Shown here piece after piece: positions 12,117-23,449 of a stretch of 64,000 nucleotides of DNA. The first letter of the stretch is position 1. The number at the start of each line of letters is the position of its first letter. The notes under the pieces were generated by a model, which worked only from the letters and a program-made list of their open reading frames with translations, did not search any database and was not told the origin of the DNA. The DNA lies in NCBI GenBank assembly GCA_039654915.1, contig CM077599.1, positions 10,604,501 through 10,668,500 of the forward strand, given 5' to 3'. Origin of the DNA: Aquilaria yunnanensis (taxonomy: Eukaryota > Streptophyta > Magnoliopsida > Malvales > Thymelaeaceae). A program made the position numbers and the translations under genes.

Positions 12117-12344
12117 CTAATTATCCTTTATAACAATTAAAAACCAATCGGTACGTTGTGCCGGATCAACTCTAAACCGTGATCAGTCCGTAGGTCCCGT
12201 GGACACAAAACGCTTCCGCGCAGGAACCAGCCACGAGTCAAGAAATTCCCTTTTACCGGGACGGATGCTCTGAATCGGGGTGGGGGCAATCCATAGCACA
12301 TTTCCGTTTCAATTTTCCTGTCCAATTCACCGGTCGATTTTGAG

Positions 12345-14740
12345 ATGCAAGCGGTGGCGCTAAGTTCCGCATATTACTGCAGGCCTCAACAAACCCTAGA
12401 ACCCTCTTCGTGTGTACCCTCAACCACCAAGGTATGTCGTCTTTTCTTTTTGTCCTTTTTTTTTGTTTTTAATCTATTTGTTTTGAATTTGAGCTGAGGT
12501 TTATTCATAGATTCTGATACTAACTTGGAACTGTCCGGCATCAGAGCTCCAATTTTTGTGGACCGCAATTCTCCCTCTCCAGAAACCGTAATCCGCTGCG
12601 TCATAGGTTATGGCGCTCCGTTCGGATTCGATCGCCGGCTCTTCCCCGCAGTCGAGGTCTGTGAGTTATAGACTCAACGGTTCCTCCGCACCCCATTTTT
12701 TTCATCGACTTAGGAAGAAAAATGTGTATTGTACAATAGATCAATGGCGATGCTTATTCGCTTCTTTTTTCATTGTCCAATTCGAAGTTGTCTTAAGCTG
12801 AATCTGACCATTGTGACCATGGCTTGCAGGAGTGAGAGCTGTGGCAACACCAAACTCTGCCATAGAGTTGCCTCTAACTGCGGAGAATGTTGAGAGCGTA
12901 TTGGATGAGGTTAGACCGTATCTTATTGCTGATGGGGGAAATGTGGCGTTACATGAGATTGATGGAAATGTTGTAAGGTTGAAGTTACAGGGAGCTTGCG
13001 GTTCCTGCCCAAGCTCTGTGATGACGATGAAGATGGGAATTGAGAAACGTTTGATGGAGAAAATTCCTGAAATAGTAGCAGTGGAACCTGTAAGTGATGA
13101 AGAAACTGGACTCGAGCTGAATGAAGAAAATATTGAGAAGGTAGGTCATCACTTTTTGGGAAAACCTTTCTTTTATCTGCAGGTAGAGTTTCATTATCAC
13201 TCTGATCATTAAATTATAATTGCATCTGAAATTCTTATTTAGGAATAAAAGGATTTAGATGCCAAGCCTTTACTACTCCCTTCCAATAAACCTTCCCCAA
13301 ATGTACCGGTGAAGGGATGTGATATCTGTTTGCTTCCTTTTTATGTCGTTCCAGTAAACATTCTTTGCTTTGACTTGATCTTTATTGATGTTTCAGAAAA
13401 TGTCAGTCACCAGTGGCATTTAGAAAGCCATTTCTCTACTTGTAGAATTTGGTCCTTCATGTGTTTTAAGCTTGGGTTTGTACTTGTTTTGAGAGGTTCT
13501 TCAACCAACTTCATTCTGCGTGGTGTAATGAGTGAAGTTCATTAGGCTTAAGCACCAAAGAGGTCAGTTTGTTGCTTCTATTAGTCAATAAACTAAACCT
13601 TAATCCCAACTAGTTGGCTTGGCTACATGAACATTCCAGTATGCTCAGTTGGGGGCAACTTCCTCCATAAGCTTCAAAAGAGCTCTACCCAACTTATGTT
13701 TAGGTCTAATTTTGCCTCTTTTCTTTCTCTTATAACTAGCCTGTCATTCTTACTCGACAGTGCTATCTATTGGTCCATGCTAGTTGACACCAAAGTATCT
13801 AAGGTGGCCTTCTCTAATTCTGTGTACAGTCTTCTCAAATAGTTCAGTTCTTGCTTGATGTGTTTTTTTCTATAGATGTTCAGGTTTTTTAATGCAATTT
13901 ATGATTATTGTTCCCATGTTTTTGGGAGAATGTGCTGGTCTGTTTGTTGGCAGGTAGCCAACCTTCCCAAATTCTTTTCTCTCCCAAACTTGCAGCTGAT
14001 CCAAGTTGAATGACCTGCCAATGCAATAGCCTTTAAATCTCCGTTCTTGGCACTGGCATCTCAGCAACCCCTGATCAATAAGAGTGCCGTTTGCACTCTG
14101 CACCACCTTTCTAAGTGGCCTGCTTTAGATTGCTGTCTGCGCTATTAACAAACGGGCCCTCATCATTTGACATTTTGCAAAGTGGTTAGACCGGAAAGAA
14201 TAATTAGCAGAGACTGAACATATGCTGAATTGGATCACATTTGCTTGCAATCCAAGGCCAAAAGAATTTTGAATAGTATAATCTCTGTTGCATTGCATGA
14301 AAGAGAGGACCCAAGGAAAATAAAGAGTTGGTAGTTCTCACGGAATTTGAAATACTGCAAGGCTCCTGCTTTTTTCCTCTTGCCAGTTGGGAAAAAGGAC
14401 AATTAAGCATCACACTCGTACACAATCTTACCATGCTTAACAATCTTTTGTGTGCAATCATCGGATGAGCTTTTATTTCTTATACTATACTCTGTTCATT
14501 TTGCTTCCAATCTGGGTTTTCAACTAACTGTTGACCTCAAAATTTCCTCAGGTACTAGAAGAAATTAGACCTTATCTTGTAGGAGCGGCAGGCGGATCAC
14601 TTGAATTAGTTGCCATTGAGGAGCCAATAGTTAAGGTTCGAATTACAGGTCCAGCAGCTGGAGTCATGACAGTCCGTGTAGCTGTAACCCAGAAATTACG
14701 AGAGAAAATCCCAGCCATTGCAGCAGTACAACTTCTGTAA
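12345..14740 (+). CDS. NFU2: NifU-like iron-sulfur scaffold protein, plastid type (NFU2-like)
   Basis: Four exons: 12345-12431, 12545-12656, 12830-13140 and 14552-14740, all joined by GT-AG introns, giving 232 residues. Exon 1 plus most of exon 2 encode a Ser/Arg-rich N-terminus ([12 protein letters not shown]...) typical of a plastid transit peptide. The mature part begins near VRAVATPNS. The first NifU C-terminal-type domain (about 78-150) carries the cluster-binding CxxC as GACGSCPSS (Cys123, Cys126). The second domain (exon 4, [11 protein letters not shown]...) keeps the fold but lacks CxxC, which is characteristic of the plant NFU1-3 group. Length and sequence are close to Arabidopsis NFU2 (about 235 residues), which assembles and delivers 4Fe-4S and 2Fe-2S clusters in chloroplasts, notably for photosystem I. 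Exon 2's donor is taken at 12657 because only that choice keeps frame with exon 3. The 1.4-kb third intron holds no other gene. All exons look intact. Confidence 0.93.
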
Positions 14741-15631
14741 TGTTAATATTAGCAGTCAGTTAACTGCATATCCTAAACAATGATTGGGTGATAAAATTCT
14801 AAAATTTGCATACAAGTTGGGAATATGATGTATAGGCTTTTGATAAATAAATTTTACCGCCAGATTTGGAATGATAGGTTGAGGACTTCTCTCCTATATG
14901 TGCGGGAGGGAATGTTTTGTTTTTCTTTTCTTTTGCCGGAAGAAAGTGAATATATGTGTTGACTATGTATGTAGGTTTGGTAACACCTTTACACTATTAA
15001 GATACACTAGACTGGTGATACACTTTTACTCTCTAGGGACCTCTTTGGTAGTTTACTCCCATGTATGTATGGAAACCTGACCTTTGTAAAGACACGATCT
15101 GGCCAATTTGCGTAGGGAGAGACGGAGAGTTACGCTTCTTCTTGACTTCCTTGCTGCAATAATCCTTTGCTGGTTCAATGAATTCAACTTACTATGGAAT
15201 TAGAGCCAAAAAAATCTTTTACCCATCCTATCTTCATGATTAGTCCTTTGCCCTTTTCAGAAAGGTGTAGCTTCCCTGCCCAAATTGTTTTGCTTCAGTC
15301 TGGTTTCTCGGTTATCAAATTTACTGTTACTCTTTGTAAGTTCAAGCTATTCTTTACTCCAGCTCTTGCTATTAAACTCTGTTATTTACTATTTGGTTGG
15401 AAATTGCGGGATTTGGTCTTGCGCATACAAGTTGTTTGATGTATTCCCCAGTAGAAGTTCTTGCTACAGCAGAGCATATTGTTGGATAATCTTTCTTCTT
15501 CGTTAGTTTTCTGTTCCTTCTCATGAATGACTTTTGAACAAGCTCAAGTTATCCAGATCAAACTAGATGATCTACTCCCACTGGTCCCCATTTGATGAGA
15601 ATTTTCCTCATATGAAAAGTGTTGTCGGGCT
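14741..15631. other. 3' flank of the NFU2-like gene, no gene seen
   Basis: The sequence just after the stop codon probably includes the 3' untranslated region; an ATAAATAAA-type motif occurs at about 14844-14853. Open frames at 14898-15506 are short, hydrophobic and mutually overlapping, without any domain, and are not supported. Confidence 0.45.
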
Positions 15632-15913
15632 ATGTTGATGGGACAATTGTTCAACCCAAGGGATTATGAAAAGTTGAAGCGAGACTTTACATACAGTACT
15701 AGGGCCCTATCTTGGATCAGCAATACAGTAGAACCCTCCATCAGAATGCACTTGGCCAAACTCAAACCAGCCAAGGGAGTTTGGGATTATTTGGCAAATC
15801 TGTATATGCGATCAAATTTTGTAAAGCGATATGAATTGGAGAAACTAATTAGAAGTGAGGACCACAGAGATAGAAGCATTCAAGAATTTTACAATTTCAT
15901 GAACAGAAAGTAG
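15632..15913 (+). pseudogene. Copia-type retrotransposon gag fragment
   Basis: About 93 codons resembling the N-terminal gag region of plant Ty1/copia elements (UBN2/Retrotran_gag type). Landmarks are ALSWISNTVEPSIRMHL, then AKGVWDYLANLYMRSN, then RYELEKLIRS and RSIQEFYNFMN. The frame stops at 15911. No CCHC knuckle, protease, integrase or reverse transcriptase follows, and no LTR was found next to it. It is an isolated fragment, not a gene. Confidence 0.7.
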
Positions 15914-15969
15914 TTCTTTTATTCATTGAGGGTCAAAGAGTACATCAGTGGGAAATGTCTGCGCCTGAA

Positions 15970-16300
15970 CAGATGAAGGACACTCACTCCACTCTTTCGA
16001 TTTCATCTGTTTTCCAACCTATTTTGCAATGCAACTTGCTTAAGTATTAGCCTCCTTATGAACAAATCTGACCATGAATGAAGGACGCGAAAGTCTGAAC
16101 AGGCACTAGATATCTATCTGCTCCCAAGTTAGGCACTGTCAAGTTCTCTCTGCCACTTACTGCTTTGATCAGACCCGTATCATCAGCCTCGACTATCGCA
16201 CGATCTGCTTGTAATTCCTTTTAACTTCTCACCATGGCATTTGCTTTGGCTGCTCTCTGATTTAAGGCAGGGATAAAGTCTCCTTAAGCTTGTAATATTT
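15970..16300 (-). pseudogene. RNase H-like domain remnant of a LINE-type element
   Basis: On the minus strand, 16210-16100 reads ADRAIVEADDTGLIKAVSG, and after a frame change 16053-16010 reads VRFVHKEANT-stop-ASCIAK. These match the order of the plant RVT_3-type RNase H tail: an E-x-D motif, then a v.FV.(R/K)EAN..A..(L/I)A motif near the C-terminus. A stop and at least one frameshift disable it. It lies in the opposite orientation to the gag fragment just upstream, so it is a separate event. The match is short, hence moderate confidence. Confidence 0.45.
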
Positions 16301-17215
16301 GATCAAGTAAGGAATGCCTGTTATGTTATCTCTTTTCTTGCTGGCAATATTAATCTTCGAGTTACCCTGCACAGGACGGTTCCACCTCAGAATCCTTCTA
16401 TCTTTGCTAATGCCTTTTGCTCTTAGACTTCCGGTAGCTCGCCAAAATCAAAATCAAAGAAAAAGTTTCTCGAACGTAGCTACATGTAGCTAGGAGAAAA
16501 TGACAAGAGAGACTATTCTCAGTCGCTTGTTTGGACTAAAATGATATTACTATATTGATGATGTAATGTAGTAATATCGATTATGGACATTATCCTGTGA
16601 CGGCTGAATATATGGTCAAATTTAGTGGAAATTACGTTGTCGAGTGTGAAAATGAATGAAACAAGCTGATGTATTCTAGAAGAAATGTAAATGTTTGAGG
16701 TGGTTTTGGTGATAAAAATGAAGTGTGGACATATATACTAGTCGTAGTTATCATATTCCATCAATTTCAATCATGTTCTACCCACATTAACCTACCTGCT
16801 AGCAGTAAAAATTACTCACAGAGCAATTGGAAACAATGAAACGTAAGGTGTGACATGAGCAATGTCGTCGTAAAAAGGGAGTGAAGCCAAATTAACCACC
16901 AAAATCAGCTTTCATCTTATCTGCAGCCGCCCTCCTATGTTCTTTATACAAAAACGCGCGACTTTCTTCAGAAACCTTGTCTCGTTTGGCTTTTAACGAC
17001 ATATCTGAAACCCAATCACCCGACAGGTGCAATGATCCAATTACAAATTAACACGTCATTCTTTTATTTATTCTTTTCATTTTTCTGTGCCTTAGACCGC
17101 AAGAATCGTTGTGGTTAAATTCACACCAGTAAAGAAGCAGAGCTCAGTGCACAAAACTACACTGCACTGGTAACAGCACTTCCTCTGTGTAGTCCTTTCC
17201 CTGTCCCGACAAGAA
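16301..17215. other. Upstream region of B3 gene 1
   Basis: No gene seen. The last ~200 bases before the ATG are less AT-rich and probably include the promoter and leader of the B3 gene at 17216. No unambiguous TATA box was found. Confidence 0.4.
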
Positions 17216-18037
17216 ATGGCTATCAAGGTGTTCGATAAGACGCTCACTCCAACTGACACAACCAAACGGTTGTCGGTCCCGACCAAAGCCCTGCCTTTGT
17301 TGGTCGGCTCCTGCGAAGGACACTCTGTCAATCTGCGGGTTATGTTCGAGAAGGCAGAGTGGTGGATTTCCTGCACCAAGCGCAGAAATGGGTATAAAAA
17401 ACCGGTTCTGTCCAAGGGTTGGGTGCCCTTCGTTCGCCGGAACCGGTTGAAGGTGGGGGACCGAGTATTCTTCTACAAGGAGGCGGCCGCCACAGATGGG
17501 TGCTCTTCTTATCGAATTAAGGTCAAGAGATCAGTCACCAACAACAGTCCAACGGCTCAAAGAGAGGATCGGGTCAAGAAAGAACTCGACCCGGACGCCG
17601 GTAGTTGCTGCTACAACTCTGCCGGTAATGATGGTGTGGCTGCTGTTTCTGGGATCAAAGAGATGACAGAAACGGCGGATTCCAGTTTCTCAGCCGGTGT
17701 CGCTGAGGATTACAATCTTCGGCCGGAAAGACTCCAACAAGGCTGCCTCATTCTGGGGAGCCCGGCCGTCAGCGGCTACGCTTCGGCCGGCTTTCCACCG
17801 GAGAGCTTTTTGGAGGGTGCGCCTTCTCTGTCGAGCGGCGGCCCTGGCGGCAGCCTTGTATCGGGGAGTCCGATCACAATCCCATGGGACGGCCCTGAGG
17901 CGGCGGGGAGCGAGGGGTCGAATTGGGCGGACGAGACGGAAGGGCCAAATCTGGAATTGTCGCTGGCGCCACCAGCTGTTGAAGAAGTAGCCGATGTGAT
18001 GGAGTGGAAATGCATCGACTTCTTGGGCATCTTCTAA
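17216..18037 (+). CDS. Single-B3-domain transcription factor, copy 1 (EAR-motif type)
   Basis: Intronless, 273 residues, starting at an ATG in AAGAAATGG context. The B3 DNA-binding domain spans about 6-105: FDKTLTPTDTTKRLSVPTKA, then H36-SVNLRV, SCTKRRNGYKKPVLSKGW and FVRRNRLKVGDRVFFYKE. The (K)KPVLSKGW and VGD(R/K)V blocks are shared with the other two B3 genes in this window. The rest is low-complexity: a basic/acidic stretch near 110-125, then Gly/Ser/Pro-rich sequence. Residues 246-250 read LELSL, an LxLxL EAR-type repression motif, close to the C-terminus. It probably acts in the nucleus as a DNA-binding repressor; targets are unknown. Codon choice is GC-rich compared with its AT-rich surroundings. 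The subfamily within the large plant B3/REM group cannot be fixed by eye. Confidence 0.85.
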   Translation: MAIKVFDKTLTPTDTTKRLSVPTKALPLLVGSCEGHSVNLRVMFEKAEWWISCTKRRNGYKKPVLSKGWVPFVRRNRLKVGDRVFFYKEAAATDGCSSYRIKVKRSVTNNSPTAQREDRVKKELDPDAGSCCYNSAGNDGVAAVSGIKEMTETADSSFSAGVAEDYNLRPERLQQGCLILGSPAVSGYASAGFPPESFLEGAPSLSSGGPGGSLVSGSPITIPWDGPEAAGSEGSNWADETEGPNLELSLAPPAVEEVADVMEWKCIDFLGIF

Positions 18038-18156
18038 TTCCATCAAAGCTACAAGAAAAAACTAGCTATTAGTAGTAATTGCCTAGTGTTCTGTTTTTCG
18101 TTTTTTACATTAATTGCCTTGTTCTGTGAGAGTTACACGGTGTGCCACATGCCGGC

Positions 18157-18207
18157 CGGCTCTGTCACCGGAGGCCTGTTGATTCAGAGCCTCCGGTGAC
18201 AGAGCCG
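18157..18207 (+). repeat. Perfect 19-bp inverted repeat (stem-loop) 3' of B3 gene 1
   Basis: The arms are 18157-18175 (CGGCTCTGTCACCGGAGGC) and 18189-18207, its exact reverse complement, separated by a 13-base loop. It starts 119 bases after the B3 stop codon, so it could lie in the 3' untranslated region of that transcript. It is GC-rich and perfect in an AT-rich setting. A T-rich run follows. It resembles an intrinsic terminator, but plant polymerase II genes do not use these. A recent small foldback insertion or an RNA hairpin is more likely. Confidence 0.85.
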
Positions 18208-20403
18208 TGTTTTTTGTTTTCCTTTCTGCTTTTTTTTTTTAAAAAAAAAATCTTCGGTACCTGTGCCATGAGGAGGAGGCTAATAGAGGAGTGAAGTGAG
18301 GATTAACCTTCTTCTGTGATCGACTGTAAATCTTAATTAGTAGATTAAGACTTTGGTGTTGTTGGCGTGTTTGTTGGGCTTTTTGCGAAAGGATGGTAGT
18401 TATTAGCAATAACTTTTGTTTTAGACTTGGGTTATTAGTCGGAAGGTTAATTAATTAATACCAGTTAAATGGGAGTAGTAATTTGGTTTGGTGCCAATCG
18501 AGCAGGGCTGGCTCCGAGTCCGATCGAGACAGGCAAAAGTCTTTCGTTGATGGGGTTCGGATCGGCTCGGGCCAATGAAAGTGTCTAGTTTGGTCATTTA
18601 ACAAGTCTTCTGCCGACACGGTTGGCCTGACGATTCACGATCGACCACTCCTTTTTCTCGCCTTGAGTCGAACGATCGATCTTGCGAAGTTTCGCTTCCC
18701 TCTCCTGTGATCCATTCTAATGCAGAGACCCGGTGATGAGATGAGACCTCTCCAACGCCAAGGCTCGCGCTTCCCCTGCCGGAACCTTTCGCGTAAGTCA
18801 CTCTCACAGACACCATCCCCACTTAATTTCTACGTTCCCAGGACAAAACTTTTCTTCTGCGTTATATTTTCTGGCCTAAAAACATGGAGTAGTTAGTGTA
18901 GTATATTAGGAGTACGTTTTCTCCCGAACAGGGATTTTCTCTTGTCTAGTTCCGTTCATTCACTTGCACTTGCAGAAGAGATTATTTCTCTCCTTTCCCC
19001 GAATTTTATGTCTTCTCGGCAGAGGCTCGGCTCCCCTTTTCTTTAAGTACGTACTTATAAAATTATAATTATATACAGATGCGCCTATACTATATGTTTT
19101 GTTTTCTCTATGCTTATATATGAGACTTCCTTACATTAATATACTTGTATTTTGGTTTTCTTCAGAGGGTAGGGTAGAATTCTAACAACGTAGTATATAA
19201 TTGATCGGAATTAATTATGTACTTACTTTTACATGCGTGTGTGTGGAATAAGTGCTATATATATGGTCTGTAGACTGTTTTATGACTATCATCATGATAT
19301 GGTTTGCTTCTCTGTTTTAATTTTTTTAATGGATGTAGGACGTGTTAAAAAAATGTAACACTAAATTAATCGAATTATGATAATTCACTATATATATATA
19401 TAATACATAGAAATAATTACTAGTGCTGTAACTTTCATCAATATATTTACTCTTTTATAACAAAAATGAAAAAGAAAAAAGAAAAAAAATAATCGCATGC
19501 ATATGTATCTGATCCTATGTATCAAGTGTGCATCCTCGCTTACCCTCCCATGAAACTTGTTACATTGGTTTGGTAGTTTTTCAAATTCCAAAAAGCAAGC
19601 TTCAGCTTTCCCATTAGGTATTTGGGTTTTTTTTTCAATTCTATAAACTTGCATAGATGCTTCTGAATAACAATATATATAAAAATAAAATTTATAAGCA
19701 TTTTAATGTTTCTATCACTTCTTGGTTTGAATATTTTTCATATATGGAGCTATAAGCAATGTTTTTAAAGTCGCACCATCCACTAAGTTGGGAGAGCTTA
19801 CGGTTCACAGTTTAACCGGTTTAATTGGTTAGATTATCGGGTTAAAGCTACATTTACATTTTTGTTTCATAATAAAGCATGAAAATATTTATACCGTATA
19901 TCGCTTACTTTTGGTAAATTGTATACTGTGATATTTAATTTCATAGTGGCAAATCTATTCTTAGCATGATTTCTTTTGCCTTGGACCATGCCTCAATTTT
20001 TTCTGCTTTCTCTTTAATTTTTGTTTGTTTGGAACGGTTTTCCGGTTCATAGTTTTTTTGGTTTTACCGGTTTTGGCCGGGTTCTTGATTAGCTTTGGCC
20101 TTGATGTGATTGAACCAAAACTCGGACTGCAAATGGTACCAGAACACGGTTGGGCTGGACGGTTTGGTCCGATTTTTACATCACTTAGCTGTAAGAAATA
20201 TGTTTTTTATATGTAAATGGAAAAAATATACTAACCTTTTGCACTATAATTTCTTTGAAAATGTGAAGAAATTTTTTTAAAACCATTCAAAGAACTTTCA
20301 TCCGTCCAAGTCATGTGTTATGCTCCACTAGTGCGCACATTTGACATGTCACTTCACCCTATACTGATAAATGCAACTTTAATTTTTTGGATGAACGACA
20401 AGC
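18208..20403. other. Intergenic region, no supported gene
   Basis: The part at 18490-18830 is clearly GC-richer and looks like a promoter or first-exon region. An ATG at 18720 opens 24 codons ending at a consensus donor (C|GTAAGT at 18793), but no continuing exon could be found. Positions 19750-20170 contain scattered CCGGTTT/ACCGGTT phrases typical of decayed transposon ends. The rest is AT-rich. Confidence 0.45.
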
Positions 20404-22114
20404 AGCGGTTAAATTATTTTTATTCATTAAAAAGCGGAAGTAAATTAGAATAAATCATTGGGAGTGATAGTTGATGTGCCTTGTGGATTAAATGATCCAT
20501 GGTTCCCAATCTTCAAATGTTGTTCCACTTTCGTCCATAATGTCCATTTTGTTCCACTTTCATCCTTGACATGTTAAAATGTTTCATTTTTGCCCATCTT
20601 CGGACGGAAATCATTATAGTGGACGGAAAAATGATGCATCAGCACAAAAGGATTGGGAAAATTATAGTTTAGCCACTGAAAACTCACTTTTTTCTCTGAA
20701 ACACTCAAAACTTACTAATGTGACAATCCATCCACGATCTCCCAACAATACCGCCACCAGATCAGCCTCTAGTGGTGACCTTGGAGTTCTGCCATCTCCC
20801 ACCACCTTGTGCCCGCCACTCGTGCTCCTGCAACTCCCCGAGACCGCCGACAAAGCGCAGCCCATAGACCCCACTAAAATCACCGCCGTTTAGAGAGTCG
20901 GATGAGACAACACCCTGTTTGGACTTCCGAGCGCCACCATCCTGCCCCATCGCCAGCAGCTGCCGCTCCTATGTCACCAACGAGGATGTCCTTTCCCAAT
21001 TCTCGGAGTAGTCTATGTGTGTTCCTGACTTGATCTTGCCGGACAAGCTCTTCCCCAAGCAAAGCACCTTGATCAACAATTCTCCTCAGATCGATCCTCG
21101 TTCCCTCCGTTCCTCTGCAGCAGAGGTTCGAGAATCCGTGGCAACATTGAACTGCTTTCAAGTGGTGAACCATGGGATCCCGATAGAATGGATAGGGTTG
21201 ACGATGGCGATGGCAACAGGAGTTTTTAAAAGCGTGCAAGTGGAGAAGAGGGAGGCGACAAAGAGGCCAACGAAGAAGGCGAATGGGTTTGAAGAGGAGG
21301 AGAAAGCTGCAAGGGAGGAGGTGAAGTTTGTGTGGTCGAGTTGCGATAAAGGGCTGAGCTCAGAAATGGAGGGAATCTGGCTGATTGGATACCTTCAATT
21401 GAGGTGCGTAACCCATAGATCCATCAGTTTCATCACTGTTTGTGGTGATTTCTCGTAGAAGACAGTGGTAGTCATCCAGTCATCTTTGGACAGCAGAGAA
21501 TTAGAGGTGGGATAGACAACACTTCTAGGCTAGGCGTCAGTTTGGGGCGCGCCATCTTTGTAAGCATAGGCAGAAGAGGTGGGCAACGCCAGCTGATCGG
21601 TGGCCATGGATTCTGTTTGCTTTTGTTTCTCTTCCTCCTCATCATCGCATATGCCGCTTGGAGGATGAACTATTTGATTTAATTCGAAAATTTGATACTG
21701 AGGCTCTTTCATTGATGGTGGGCATTTCAGGACATGACGGGAACAATGGATGGGAATGGCGGTGATGAGGGAGAAGTTCATGGTCGGGCATAAGGTTTTG
21801 TTTTGGAGGAGAGGAAAGAGGAGATAGATGGTGGCAAAATTGTTAAATGGACAAATTTAGGGTTTCTGGCGGATAGAACAAGTTTCAAAGACCAAAATCA
21901 AGATTTTTTCTTCAATCTTGTGCTGAGGGGTTATCTTTCCATCTACCTAACCGTTTTCCATCTAAAGTGAGGCAAAAATTGAATGTTTTAATAATGTTAG
22001 AGATTAGAGTGGAGTGGTTTAGTAGCATCAGGGACTAAAGTGAAATAAAGTAGACGTTAGAGATGACAGTGAAACAATGTTGAAATGTTGTGGACGAAGA
22101 ATGCATTTAACCGT
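20404..22114. mobile_element. Pack-MULE-like element with captured gene fragments
   Basis: The two ends carry related sequences in opposite orientation. The left end runs CGGTTAAAT at 20406, then ATGTTGTTCCACTTTCGTCC and TTGTTCCACTTTCATCC up to about 20570. The reverse complement of the right end runs CGGTTAAATGCATTC, ACATTGTTTCACTGTCATC and ATTTCACTTTAGTCC back to about 21985. Such repetitive long TIRs are typical of plant Mutator-like elements. The interior is much more GC-rich than the flanks and includes a recognisable dioxygenase exon. No transposase is present and no clean 9-bp target duplication was found, so the exact borders are uncertain. Confidence 0.55.
21015..21420 (+). pseudogene. 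Captured 2-oxoglutarate/Fe(II) dioxygenase N-terminal fragment
   Basis: The frame reads ILPDKLFPK, then PQIDPRSL, then a degraded RESVATLNCFQVVNHGIPIE, then TMAMATGVFKSVQVEKREAT and FVWSS...GLSSEMEGIW. This follows the DIOX_N region of plant 2OG-Fe(II) dioxygenases, where (G/W)FFQVVNHGIP is the hallmark. No HxD...H iron-binding jellyroll follows. The fragment ends near GYLQLR|GTGCGT, which may be a retained exon border. It lies inside the Pack-MULE-like element, so it is interpreted as host gene sequence captured by the transposon. Confidence 0.7.
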
Positions 22115-23223
22115 AAGTTGAAATAAGGCCGAGCTTTTGTACCTCTTGCTTGGGAGTTGGGACCCTAGTTGTGCAGCCATGTATGTCGCGCGTATTCGCG
22201 GAAATCATCCAACATTTATATATTGTTTGTTTCTTGTCGTTGTTTGCTTTAATGTCCTAGTCCGCTACTACCATGTTCAGAAAAGAGACGTTGTCTTTTT
22301 GTGTCTTTAACAGTATTTTTTGGCCCCTCAGATCATAACTAACCCCTAAATGAACATATACATAATATGATATGTCCCACGATATTGTTTGCTTTTTATG
22401 TCCTAATTTGATGCTAATAGCTATATGCTCAGAAGAGAAAAGTTTTCTTTTCTCTTATATGTGCATATTGGCGCTGCACCTTCTGCCTAAACTTTTCTTT
22501 TCTTTTTCCTAAACACGATTATTGGTGTAAAATTTTATTAGACTGAAAGACAAACTAAAAGAAAGAATTGTAGACTTGATGTCTCTTTAAAGAATGAAAA
22601 AATCAACACAAACAAAAAGCTATTCAATAATAAAACCATCTATCAACATCTTCGGGTAAAAAGTATAGTTAGTCTCAAACCTTTAACTGTCATTACAAAA
22701 TGATTCTCAACCTTTATTTCATTGCAAATTGGTTCTCTGCATGATTCAATTTTCTTTTCGAATAGGATAAAGGAAGAGTGGATGGTATAATATCACTTGT
22801 ATACTTAGTGTTCATATGTTGATTGTTACTTATTAATCTAGGCACTAATTAATGAACAACCTGCGACTAAAGCAGTGCAAAAGAAGAATTAGAAAGAGAA
22901 ACAAATTTGTATCAGATCAAACCCTGAAATTAAAGGAAGCAGCCAGCAATCCTTTCTTGCGCTTGGTAAGACTAAGACGAGTAATTTCGGCCTGGCTCCA
23001 ATGGTTTCTATTCGATCCGGCCTCAAAATATTTGTTTGTGGGTCGAGTCTTTAATTACTTACATTTGGACTTGGTTGGGGGTTAAGTTAACTAAACTTAA
23101 CTTGAACAGAGAGTGAAGCATGCAACTAATACGACGCTAACCAGAAAAAGCTAATCAGCAAAAACACAGAAACAGAAGTCTGAAGTGGGGCAGCAGATAT
23201 TTGATCGGAGTACTTAATTAATA
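22115..23223. other. AT-rich stretch with an isolated MITE end
   Basis: From 22654 the sequence GGGTAAAAAGTATAGTTAGTC continues with TCTCAAACC and AAATTGGTTCTC. This is the same family as the left end of the Mutator-type MITE at 48959. No matching right end was found, so this is probably a truncated copy. A 77-codon frame at 22852 is rich in Arg/Lys but has no recognisable domain and is not called. Confidence 0.45.
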
Positions 23224-23449
23224 CTCCCTTCGTCCCGATTTCTTTGATCCATTTGACCTTTTGGGCTAGTTTGACTTGATTTTTTTATATTATTGTTTGT
23301 TAGAAAAAAATTAAAAAATATATATTTAGAAATTATAGGTCTTGATTTATCATTCACACATAAAAGTTTTTCATTTATATGCTAAAATGTCTAAAATAAA
23401 ATTTAATTGCTAAAACGTGAATGTTACAAAGAGTTTGGGACAAATGGAG
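23224..23449. mobile_element. Stowaway-like MITE, 226 bp
   Basis: The left end is TA-CTCCCTTCGTCCCGATTTC and the right end is GAGTTTGGGACAAATGGAG-TA. They are imperfect inverted repeats flanked by TA dinucleotides, the Tc1/mariner target duplication. Size and AT-rich interior fit the class. Confidence 0.75.

Noticed and set aside
17690..18046. Long frames opposite and overlapping B3 gene 1
   Set aside because: They are frame shadows of the GC-rich B3 coding sequence, which has the recognisable domain.
18157..18240. Bacterial-type intrinsic terminator
   Set aside because: The hairpin plus T-run looks the part, but the surrounding genes are plant nuclear genes with introns and TATA promoters.
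18720..18794. Possible first exon ending at C|GTAAGT
   Set aside because: The donor is good, but no downstream exon or protein similarity could be found; noted only as a GC-rich patch.
21530..21781. Minus-strand 83-codon frame as an independent gene
   Set aside because: Inside the Pack-MULE-like element, without a recognised family; treated as possible captured sequence.
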